64,000 nt of DNA from NCBI RefSeq assembly GCF_032854445.1, contig NC_088300.1, positions 21,869,608 to 21,933,607 of the forward strand. Reading direction: 5' to 3'. The notes beneath the pieces are model-generated. The model saw only the letters and a program-made list of their open reading frames with translations. It did not search any database and had not been told where the DNA came from. This DNA comes from Liolophura sinensis (lineage: Eukaryota > Mollusca > Polyplacophora > Chitonida > Chitonidae). Of this stretch, positions 50,286 to 62,093 are shown in pieces; position 1 is the stretch's first letter, and each line of letters begins with the position of its first letter. Both the position numbers and the translations under genes were made by a program.

Positions 50286-51116
50286 GTCACGGTCCGAGAG
50301 CGTGGGCACCCCATAAACTTGCCTAAGGTGATCACAGCAGGGCAGAATTTCACAGTATGTCCTAAAACACAGCATGTGTAAGTAACCTCTTCCTCAGCCT
50401 ATCCATATACTAAAGGAAACAGGCCTTAAAGGCATGAAGAGTCCAAGCAGTCAATGTGCCTGTGTGTGTAGAGGTCTGATGTCCATGGTACAGGGCCTGT
50501 GCAGGGCCGTGACGACATTACACTTGGTGCAACCCAGTCATTGTAACAGGCTAACAAGCGCACACCTGTCTGGCCATGCCGCTGGACAGCGGTCACTTAA
50601 CAGTGCTAACCAGTCAACCACCCAACGAAGGCAATACACGACACTGAACTGATCAAGGCGCCGTTTTGCAGGGCAGGTCGATTCAGGAACAGTGTATTAC
50701 AACAGACGTAGAGAAATCAATAACCCAACTGATAAGACTGGAGGGGCTAGGCAAACATAATACATGGAAATAGATAGCTGGTCATGTCACAGTCGGAGAC
50801 AGGGCCATCTACAAAATACTACCACTGCTCCTATATTAGATTACACCCAGGGTTTGCCGAGATCTGAAGGGTTTATTGTCAAGCTTCACCTTCAGGATAA
50901 TAGCTTTATTGTCGTCAGTGTGTAGACATTGGTACATAAATGTAGATAGTTAAGCTTATAGCTAGCATACAGAAGTGTGCCCCTCTCATATGGGTTTTCA
51001 CTTTCTGTGATGATGGTTCAAGGGGCAAAACTCTTCCTGACGAATGCACTTGTTATGGATGAGGAGAAGAGATCTATCAGTTCCTAACACAAATATAATG
51101 TAAAGTTATAGCAGCA

Positions 51117-51482
51117 AGTGAGTGAGTGAGTGCTTGGGGTTTAACGTCGTACTTTACAATTTTTCAGTCATATGACGACGAAGGAATCCCTAGGGTGCAT
51201 GTAGGTGTAATGTGCATCCAAGATGCAGGACGGATTTCCACCATTCTTTTATCTAGTGTTGCTTCACTGAGACGACTTACCGAAGGCAAGTAAGCTGCTC
51301 TGCCCAAGCCATTATACTGATACAGGTCAACCAGTCACTGCACTATCCCTTTCACGCTGAACGCCAAGCGAGGAAGCTACAACTTCCTCTTTTTAAGTCT
51401 TAGGTGTGACCTGACCCAGGATTGACCCTGGATCTACCGTTCCTGAAGCAGGTGCTCTATCAACTATGCTATAAGCGCCGGT
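51117..51482 (-). mobile_element. tRNA-derived SINE
   Basis: Read on the minus strand, it begins CCGGCGCTTATAGCATAGTT. It has a box A-like TAGCATAGTTGATAGAGC (51454-51471) and a box B-like GGGTCAATCC (51419-51428) with tRNA-like spacing. A conserved-looking body follows (CGTCATATGACTGAAAAATT region), and the 3' tail is a CACT microsatellite (51117-51132). RNA polymerase III boxes in the head mark a tRNA-derived SINE. It is present once in full in this window. Confidence 0.75.
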
Positions 51483-52258
51483 TTTTAGCAGCGAAAACAT
51501 CTTCGTTAACCACACATCATTTCATGTACACGACATTCCATCACTAAAACCCCAAACTTGGCCAACCACAGTAAAAATACATACACACAAAGTATCATTC
51601 TACCTACAATTATGTACATAACTGTCATATCACACCTAATTAAACATATCTTATTAATTAAAAAATGTGAATGTGTTGTAGCTATATATTCATATTGTGT
51701 AGAACACCATCAGAAGGGACTATAACAGACTTGCACCGTTAAAATTAGTCTAGGGAGAGAAGAAAATAAAACAACAGCAATACCTCTGATTCTATATCAT
51801 ATACGAGTTAAAGCCATCACTGTTCATCCAGCTGATCCCAAGTCTTGTTTTAGTGTACTACAGTAGGTTGTTGCCAGTTACAAGGTGATCATGTACAGCC
51901 AAAATCTAAGCGCCGCCCGTGCAAAATGATGTCAAGTTTATGTAGATGCACCAAGGCAGAGTTAACAAAGAGATGTGCATGCTGTTGTTATGGTCAACAC
52001 AATGTTAACACCAACTACAATCATGCAGTGGTTAAGACACCTGTCAGAAAATTCAATAATGTGTGCCGTTCATGGCTAAGTGTCTTGTAGGCATTTACAT
52101 TAATTATAACACAGATCACATCAAGTTATGGATGACATCAACTTCAACCTTTTCAAAACGTATGCATACAACTGCTGTAAAAGTGAAGCTAAGATAATGT
52201 TGTTTCTGTCACCACAGGTCTGAGTTCCCTAGAATCAAGAAAATTATTTTTCTGCATC

Positions 52259-52440
52259 TCCAGCCATATGTGGGAAGTCAAGCAACCTGAGGATGGTCGA
52301 GGGATTCACCTGGGCTCTGCCCATTCACCAAACTCCCCCCTCCCCACCACCCCCCACCACCCACTATAATACTGGCTAGCCTCATTTAATTGAAATATTC
52401 AGCTTGACACACCAATAAAAATATAAATAAATACTTTCCT
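52259..52440 (+). mobile_element. SINE-like repeat family A, opposite orientation
   Basis: The complement of the family blocks, ending in a 3' A-rich tail (CCAATAAAAATATAAATAAA). It contains a C/A-rich insertion (CCCCTCCCCACCACCCCCCA). Upstream of the gene. Confidence 0.65.
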
Positions 52441-55400
52441 ACACCCTATATTTCTTGCAGAATATTGCTTTCATTAGACGGTGGAAACGGTTTTAGAATC
52501 AGGGTATGTGATGTACTCCAATAGTGTATACAACACAAAGAACAACAAGCTGACCATGGTGGAGATATCTGGCTGGTGGATGTTTGCCTACATGTTTTCA
52601 AGCTGGGACGGTTTAACATGTAAACATACATGTACACAACAACTGAGGAACACCCCGCTGAGAAGGTGCATTTTTATGTCCTGAGGAGGTGATTACTATA
52701 AGAATAAACGATCTTAATAACCAAGCCAAACATTCTTTAATTACATATCCAACAAACCATTTGTCAACCGGGCCACACATCAGGCTGCATGTGTGCCTAA
52801 ACACACCAACAAGATCAGACATGTTCACTGCGGCATGGTCTCCCAACGCAACTGCCAATTGTAGTATACCATATGAATAACAAATTATATGTACAGCTGG
52901 TTCTACAGTAAACACTTTCATTATCACAGGTTGCATATACAGACCTCATCAACAACTTGAAATCCAGCACTGACAAAGAGATTCATTACTTTTAATGATC
53001 ATTTTTTTGAGGGTCATTTGTAAATTCGAACAGCACATTGGAGATTTTCAGCTTTAGATTTTACATATTTTAATACATGGCCCATGATGGCAAAGGTATT
53101 ACATCTTATTTCTTTATTTATTTAATCTTTTTCACTTAAAAATTTTTAATCAAGAATCATCCAAGGAGCATCTGTCACAATATTCCCCTCTCCAAAAGTG
53201 TCCAGATCTCCACATTTTAGAAAGTGTCGGTTTGTCTTAACTCCTCAGCTAACACAGATGTGGAAAAATAATATTAACTGATACAGACCTCTGTGACAAT
53301 TTCAAAAATGCAGAAGTGTACTTGATTAATATTACTGACAAGAGCAAGACATAACACAAGGCACTCAGTACTAATAACTGGAAATGTAACAAAGTTAAGC
53401 ACATTCAAAATGAACAGGAAGTCCACACAACACAAGCTATTACCATCAGCCTACTACATGTATTTGTACTTTATCACAACTATGTTTGTTGGATTCTCAT
53501 CATCATAAAATGCATGCATGTCAAGATCAAAGGCTGGTGTTTAAGAGTTGTCTCCCCTAACACATGCCGTACCCATGGCAACGCAGTCAACCCTGGACTA
53601 GGTGAACATGTTTCATTTCTATGTATAGAGATAACTTACACTTATCTCCAGCCAGCCACATGCCTAATGTAAATCTTCTGACCACCTGATCAACCACCTA
53701 AGACATGATCATGTGGCACAGTCAGCACGGTCAGCTGAGGATAATTCAGATGCCGTAAACACTCATAAAGCTATAATGGTGTGTGTGCATCTGCGTTGCC
53801 AGATGCATCTCACAGAGTTATTTATGGGCTGTGAATTTTCAGTATCTCACATCATACTGTAATACACTTTCTGTCAGTGCACATCAGCTCTACAAATGTT
53901 ACTGTCTGGTTAAAATGCAGGCAATACTTGGTGATTTGAATACTATTTTCCCTGATCATGTGTGAATAGCACTGAAAAACATACTCCTACTCGAAACTAT
54001 CAAGTTACCAAAATAGCTGAACTCTACTTATATATATATATCTTCTGCCCAAATGATGGGGTAGCAAATCTCTTCAAAACTAATACATAATTTTATCTGT
54101 GTGTCTTTTATGACTGTAGAATAAGACTTACCTTATCTATAAAACAAAATTCTCAAAGAGAGGAAGCATTATTATGTTGACATGTCTTTACCCAAAAAAG
54201 ATATTCTGTATAAATGTATTTTTTCACAATGATGTTATGATTATACATCTTATCAGTCATCTAACCCCACCCCGTCAGCAAGGGTTGAGCACCAGGTTTT
54301 CTACAGGCAGTCGATTATTCCATGATCCATGCATACCGATCATGACATAAAACTGAAATCACGGAATACACTTATTGACAAAATGTCCCCAACTGTAATT
54401 CCAACTCAAACCCATCTTCAGACATGTTTCCATGGAAACAGGATACAAACAAATCTTAACCAGAGAGGTCGTTCCAGTGTTAATTAGAGCAAAGAAGCTG
54501 ACAGACTTTGATCTGGGATATGTCAGGTATCTCGTCCAACATCTGTCAAGTCTCTGCAGACATATCTCTTGTAGCAGCAAAGGCTACTTCCTGAAGAAAT
54601 ACAACCTAGACAAAACTGGTAACAGGACGAAAGGGCTCTGACACAACAACCTCATTAAGTATCAAAAAAAAATGCACGCACATTTTCTTGAGAAGAAGCA
54701 GCTTGTAAGCATGGAACCATAGATATAGAAGTCCGGCTAATAGAAGTTTAATATATACCATGTACATGCTAATATTCTGCTTGATTCTAGGGAAGCACAA
54801 TATTTGTAGTATCTGTACATATTTTGCAAACATTCCTTTCCAAATCAAGAGAGTAGTAATTAATGAAACTAGCTTTCCAATAGGTTAAGACTTTATCCTC
54901 CATGTGATGGAGCTGGCTGAGTAATGACACAAGAGATTAACTGTTGAGAAGTTTATCAGCTTTCCTGTGCACATCTGACTTTAACCCACCAAAGATTTAT
55001 CAAACCATTTCATACTGCTTAGTTCACAGCATTTAACACGATGGTTTAATTACTTGTCATCAACCGCACATTTATGTCATCGATTTAATGATGCCTGTGT
55101 CACATTATACACTTTCTGATAAAGGTGTAATTCAGTCTGTGTAAATGTGGGCTTTGGAAGGTTTGTAACTTGCATGTACATGTACATACATCCATGCACC
55201 AACATGCAAAATGTACGTAGCAAATACTATGGCATATTGTGTGCCAGCTGTCTGTTCCCTTAACTGGTAAGTATATAGGTAGATATAGGCATGCATGTTA
55301 ACATTCTACTCTGAGTACATACACTGAGCCAATAGAAGACATCTTAGCACAGCAAATATACCTTAGCATTTCCTTTAGATTGCATTTTTGGTGACAGTGT

Positions 55401-55701
55401 TTTGGCAAATCCACAAGGTCTCATTGTCGCTCTTTAGTACTCAGTTTCTTTCCTATAAAAGGGAGAACAAAACTCCAGGGCCCGATGCTCACAGCGCTTG
55501 TGTCTGACAACCCAAACATACCTTTTCTCGTTCATACAAACTTGTTCATAAAGCACAATAAGTCTTTCTTGTTTGGTAAATGAAAGTGAAAGTCTTGTAT
55601 TAAATGATAAATGATAATGAGAACTTAATAAGTCGGAGGAGTACAATGACCATCAGAAGGTTGTTAAATGTATGTATTTACTGTTTGTTAAAGAAAGCAA
55701 A

Positions 55702-55881
55702 ATTTATTTATTTGATTTTTGTTTTATGCCATAATTAAAAATATTTCTTTTATACAATGGCCGCCAGCATTATGGTGGGAGAAAACTGGTGGAAAACCAT
55801 GAACATCCGCAGATTGCTGACAGACCTTCCCATATACAGCCTGAGAGGAAGCCAGCATGAGCCTGACATGAACTCACAGTG
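55702..55881 (-). mobile_element. SINE-like repeat family A, copy
   Basis: TTTATTTATTTGATTTTTGT, CCGCCAGCATTATGGTGGGA and GAGAGGAAGCCAGCATGAGC. Upstream of the gene. Confidence 0.7.
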
Positions 55882-56015
55882 AAATGAAACTGAAAGTCAA
55901 CTTCATTCTTGGACTAAGAAATTTGAAAAGTGATTAAAACGAGTTTTAAACATGAGCCCATCCATGCTGTATGCTAAATGAATTTGAAAACAAAATTAAA
56001 TTCATGTTAAGATAC

Positions 56016-56062
56016 ATTTTATTTGATTGGTATTTTGCTCTGAATTCAGGAATATTTCACTT
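56016..56062 (-). mobile_element. SINE-like repeat family A, tail fragment
   Basis: TTTTATTTGATTGGTATTTT followed by CAGGAATATTTCACTTTG; only the tail-proximal end is present. Confidence 0.45.
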
Positions 56063-59000
56063 TGTTTTTTTCATATTTGTGGTAAACTGACTCATTAAAT
56101 TATGTACCATGGAACACATGGAGATCAATATCACATAAAATTTCATTTCAGCAGTCATAAACTGAATGTGTGCCCACGTTTCAATCAATACTAAAACATT
56201 AACAGTTTTCTCATATTACAGAAAACACTCCCTCCAGATTAGTAAAACTCCATTTAACACTAATGTCATGTATTGGAGAACAACTTACAGACACCACAAC
56301 ATGTTCAACATGCCTGATTTGTTGCCTTGCGTGAATGGTTACGTACATTTTTTAACAATCTCAAAGAGACTTTCTACAGCAAGCTTTAGACAAAAAAAAA
56401 AACAGCCCCATTATTGATTTTGTACAACAATTATGATACATGTAACAGCGCTGTGTGTAAGTACTAGCTAATTCATTATCGCTGTTCTCGTTTGTGCCTC
56501 AGTAATGGTGTAATTAAGGTAGGCTTTGATGAGGCGGGCCGCATATCCCTACGGGGAATAGCAGACAGAACACTGGCACCCGGGGAATCCGAAACATGGA
56601 GATGTTATCTGTGCACATGCATCACTGGTACACACAGAATGTGACCTGACGTTGTCATGCTGGACTCAAACTCACATCAGCCCATATGCCCTTAAGTTCA
56701 CACAACTGGAGCTATGGTTATAGATAACAGTACAGATCAACACATACATGATTTAATAATGTCACAATTCAGTGATAATTGGGAAAATGCCCCATGTAAT
56801 GTTTATACACACAAAACAATTATTACGCATATATAACGCATTAAATGTCGGAAAGTTGGGATGAGCACATACATCTATACAAATACATATACCAACCAAC
56901 ACGTGAGGGGCTTCACATACATGTACAAGACCTAAGTTATAATTTGCAAATAGACTTATTACTTTTAAGAATGACTTCAAGATTATACAAAAACTCAAAT
57001 ACAAAACGAAATACATGTAAGCTTAACTTAGAGACTGCATTCAATTTTGAACGTCTGGATTTATACTGGTCTAGTGATTGTGTGATTAAAACAATATCCC
57101 AACATAATGTTTTGGTCATACTTGCTCAAGTAAATTTTACACAAAATCCAATCCAATTAAATAGTCTTGTTTCATGCTCTCAAGCTTTAAAAATTGATGC
57201 CACAAACTTTTGGACCCTTTTTGAGCACCTCACATTCACAACTACAAATTATAATACAAAAGTAAAGGCTAATATCCTCATCACCGAAAGATGTTTTTCT
57301 ACTTCAAGCCATACATCACACTGTTTCTAATTCTCTCCGTATTGTGGATACATAAAGGTCCAACAATGATTTGCTGTTGTTAGCGGCTACATGGAAAGCA
57401 AACAATGGCAATGTCTGAAACATGGTTTGTCAATAGATGATTTTCTTTACTCACGGAAGACTAACATGTACATATATTATTCATATGATACTTTTGTCTG
57501 GGCAACTCAGAGGCTTTCCTACAACAGCAATCATGCAGTCTACCATGTTAAGTAGCTTAGGAAGTTGTTGAAGTGCTGAAGTATTGACCTGCATGTTTAA
57601 CATTAGATGGATTCTTCTTTGCATAGTGTCCTCAAGCCAAGGGGTATAGGTATCCCATAAATACATCCACAAAACAAAGAAATTCAGCAGATCTTGGGTT
57701 TTCTCAATAAAAAAATAAACAAGAATAATTTTCCTCAATATTTAAAAATTAACCAGATAACTTTAAATTTGTCAATTTTATTTTTAAACATATGTATTAT
57801 TACTTACTTAGAATGGAAATATTAAATCAATTCATACTCCATACTTTTGATGAAAATCAATTTGGATCAGTTCTCACCAGAATATTTACAAAGAATTAAA
57901 ATTGATACTGAATATTTTTTCATCACAGACAACGACCATGGTGAGGTAAGAAAAGTTGGCAACTTTGAAAATGCCAATCCACTTCAATTATTTATCACAA
58001 AAGTGTACTAACAGCAGTACTGCCACCCAGTAACATTTAGCGTCAAGTGCTTTTCATTCATGCATGTACAGCCTTACAGATGTGAGTCACTGGTGTTTGT
58101 CAATATCATCCCTTCAGGCAAGAGTGAATAAATTGACAGATGCTAAGGCAAAAAAAAAAGGCAGAATGTGTGCTAGTAGGTAATTCATAGGCAGCAATCT
58201 ATGGAACAATTGTGAACACTGATATCCATTTCATACATGTACGTGATGCTTTATTCAAACAGGGAAAATTCCATATTGTATCATTTGTTTGACAAGAACA
58301 GAAATACTTTTATTATCATAATTCAGAACAACACAGAGTAGTATATGGTTGATATATATGAAGAATTTGTGCTTTACAGGAGTTCATCAAACTGTATGTA
58401 AATCCACAGTGAGATCACGTTCCAGTTCAGTATGTGACTCCTGGATGGTCATGGGGGTATTATTAGTGTAATGATAAAAATTGGGTAAGACTGCAAGTTT
58501 GAAAAAGGAAATTAACTCTTTGCTCAGATCTGCTAAACAAAATGTTTACTATTCTCATAATCTTTTCAAAATCATTCTAAGCAGAAAATATAAAGGCATC
58601 TATCAGGAGGAGACAAACAAACATGGTGAAATGACACACAACAGATTCAAATTCAACCAGTTATTTGTGCTGATGTATTTTAACTGCATGGCAAGAGGTC
58701 AAAATATTAGGGCAACTACAACATTTAAATGTAACACCTGGGCCCACGGCTACCTGTGGCAGGTATAACGACAAATAGCTGCCTATGTGGCCTGATAGCT
58801 TCATCAATACTTACCACTGACCTCTGATCAATAGAGATCAATGGGCTTATGGCTATGACTATCCACAACTGAAAATGACTACACCCCTGTCAGTGACAGC
58901 ACAATTTTAACATGAAACTACTGACAATACTGTCACCACCAGTCCAGTGGTGTCTCAAATATTGCTAATGATCATCATTCGTTAATGCACCTACACGTAC

Positions 59001-59616
59001 CTGGTTATCATTAGCAGAATGCACATGTTTTCATGATACATGTACAGTACCATCCTTGTGCATGTTCCTGGACTTGTATTACATATAAAGGTCAACAACA
59101 AAACAGCTAAATAATTTACTTCTACAGGTGTATTATATAGCAAGCACACTGAATACAGTACCAACAAATGAGTAACATGGTGGATAATATATGTATGTAC
59201 ATGTTTTCTGATTTAAAACAGGTGTTACATCAATATTTGAAATGAATTTCAGACTGTGGTGAGAAAAGGTTGTAAAAACAAAATTTTTTTACGAAGAGAA
59301 AAAATAGAATTAGGTTCTCAAAAATACAACGTAAACGTTCTTGTAGGTTTTTGTTCTTTTGTTGAAAGAAATACCCTAACCTATTAAAATTTTACCTGAC
59401 TAATGCAGCATTCTTTTATACATCTAGATTGCAACTTCATGTAAATTATTATTTATTTGACAAGAGAGTAAATGTCTAAATATTACACTGTTATACATAT
59501 ACAGGTCAACATCTCAATAGTTGACATTGTTGATGTACACATTATTATACCGCCTGTCATGTCCTAAGAGATCCTATCAGTACATGTTCTGTATATGTCT
59601 TACTAAGTGTATCCTC

Positions 59617-59797
59617 TCCGGCCGTACGTGGGAAGGTCTGCCAGGAAACTGCAGATAGTCATGGGTTTCTCTCAGGCTCTGCTCAGTTTCCTCCCACCAT
59701 AATGCTGGCCACCGTCATATAAGTGAAATATTCTTGAGTATGGTGTAAAACACCGACCAAATAAATAAATACATAAATGAAATAAATAAATACTACA
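59617..59797 (+). mobile_element. SINE-like repeat family A, opposite orientation, well preserved
   Basis: CCGGCCGTACGTGGGAAGGT, CCTCCCACCATAATGCTGGC, GTGAAATATTCTTGAGTATG, and a tail ACCAAATAAATAAATACATA with further AAATAAATAAATA. It shows the A-rich 3' tail directly. Confidence 0.75.
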
Positions 59798-59853
59798 TAT
59801 AATTTTAAATGAAAGAGTGAATCAGTGGCTGTCGGACTTAGGTCCACAGAAAC

Positions 59854-60066
59854 TACCCTAATTCCTCAACTTCTTTGCACATGAAAGAGCAACTTTCAGT
59901 GTAATTTATGCACATTTTTAATACGATTTTGAAGACAAAATTACGTTAGTTGGTTTGGCCAATATCCGAGCTTCACCAAAAAGTACAATTTTATCAGTTT
60001 ATAACGAATTATGCCCTCAGAATATGCTTGACTAAACACCTTGCAAACATGGGACAAGGTTGAAGA
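59854..60066 (+). repeat. TIR-bearing repeat family B, longest copy
   Basis: It begins TACCCTAATTCCTCAACTTC, continues AACTTTCAGTGTAATTTATG, and ends GCAAACATGGGACAAGGTTG-AAGA. The two ends are imperfect inverted repeats, suggesting a MITE-like family of about 170-215 bp. Confidence 0.65.
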
Positions 60067-61924
60067 CTCACAGTACAAATACCTTGGTAAGGAATTAGTT
60101 TTTTTTGAAGCATATATTTGCATTGAGCATCAACCACAATGTCAAGACACTTTCACATGTACTGTAATCCTTAATTAAATGTCTTCACGACATATATCGG
60201 TTTTATCTCATACTGCAAGACAATATTCCACGGTTGAAGGTTTCATACCAAACAGATGTACTTACATGCACAGTCTGCCAACAAACTACAGGCCAAGTGG
60301 ACCAATGCAATCAGCAGATCAAGCCACAAGACATTACTAAGACTAAGACATTACAAACCTTTGAGGACCTGGACACGCATGCTGTATGCGCGGGCACCAC
60401 TTTCCGAATCTGCTGATGACCCATATTTCTCTCTTCTCCACATCTTGGCCTATAGCACCATGGTCTCATCAATTAGGTCAATTTAGCGACATCCTTCTGA
60501 TCGCCTCTCAAATTCGGCCTCGTCATTCTGATCACTGCCTCAACTCAGCACTTCAATGATCAGTCACTTATCAATACAGTACCCACATCACCTTGTCGTG
60601 TCTCTCGAAACCTCTCAGGCTTCAGTACCACTCCCAGCCTCCAGCTGACATCCTTCATACACTGATCATAGCCTGGGGAACCAGCAGAGCGTGGCACGCT
60701 GTTATGGTCTGGCACATGTCACAAACCACAACACACAACACCAATCACAACACAGTATTACAATGTAGCAACGTTTCTGTCTCCACACACAAAGGGAAGC
60801 TGTGCTGGACTGTCAGATGATAAGCACTTTAATATGGAGCTGACCGGTCTGCCATACTCATGGGTGTACCGCACTAAAACCATTACTGTTAGCAACCATC
60901 AGCCAGGAGACTATATACAATTGTTCACATGCTTGTGTCAGGTGCTCCAGGTGGGGGGAACAATTCTGGGCAATATGACACCACAACCACTGACCTTAGG
61001 GGGACAATGTAAGGGTACACATAGGTACCTTACCCTCAGCTTATATAAACCCCTCGACACAGACCTGCTGTGGTAGTACTCGTCTCACCATTTACACGTA
61101 CTACCAGTCCACAAGCCTGTCTGTCGTCTGCTCACCCCCTGGCTTCTCCATATCTAATGACTGTCCCTACCCCCACAATACATGACCACAGCTGAGCGGC
61201 TATCTGTATGACAGAGACGAGAGCCGGCAAATTTCACACACAGGCCTTAATACTCTACAACTGGATACAAGAAATTGATTTGCACCCAGATACAGTCGCT
61301 GATTGGATACTCTCAAAGGGAGGCGGGTTCGTCACTCAACCGATTTGTTTTTAGAAGGATCAAACATTAAAGCATCTTGGCTTATTTTACGATAGCCCTT
61401 CTGTGTACATTGTAGTATGAGTTTGCCCGAGAGAATGACTTGGGCTGTGGAAGACTGTGTGTCTATACTGCTCATGTTTACCATTGATCAGGGACTGCCA
61501 AGACTTGGTATTTTATACCGTAGTGCTAGAACATTTGTGTATTAGAAATATATTTTATGACTAGAAACCACCCTTACAAACCATAAAAACTGACCCAAAT
61601 TACTTGCATAACTGTGTAGACCAGATGAGACTTAAAACTGAGGTGTTTTATGTAGCCAAGCCCATGTACATAACCTCTGCTGTGTAGATATCTTAATGTG
61701 TGTCAATAGATATAGTATAGGCTTTCTCCTTGCATGGTAATTGACAATGAGGATCCCAGGACTTATCTTTTATACAAATTCTGTATCAGCAACACAACAA
61801 ACAAATGAATGAATGGTTATGGCTTAACGACCAATACAACAATCATAGAGCATAACATTATGTACATGAAGTAATGTACATTAATATTAGCATTTTCATA
61901 CACCGATACTACTGAAATTTTTCA

Positions 61925-62093
61925 GTGTTTATTCAAACACATTCTAAAGGCATTATTCTGTGTTGAATGATAAAATTATACTTTTCGTGATGCCCTGAAA
62001 CTGACCAATCCAGCCAATCCCCAAAATCAAAATAAAAATGAGCATAAATTGCACTGAAAGTTGATATGCAGCTAGGTTGAGGAATTAGAGTAT
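61925..62093 (-). repeat. TIR-bearing repeat family B, copy
   Basis: GTGTTTATTCAAACACATTC, AAATTGCACTGAAAGTTGAT and the terminus GGTTGAGGAATTAGAGTA. Upstream of the gene. Confidence 0.65.

Noticed and set aside
56845-57330. 161-codon plus-strand ORF, the longest outside the nesprin-like gene
   Set aside because: AT-rich, with no recognisable domain, signal or homology; isolated, and overlapping an ORF on the other strand. Most likely chance.
60234-60486. Pair of overlapping short plus-strand ORFs in the upstream region
   Set aside because: No domain and low complexity; two frames open at once in AT-rich DNA is expected by chance.
61800-61860. TGAATGAATGAATGG ... GGCTTAACGACC resembling a SINE tail
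   Set aside because: Only a microsatellite and about 12 bp resemble the tRNA-derived SINE; not enough for a call.
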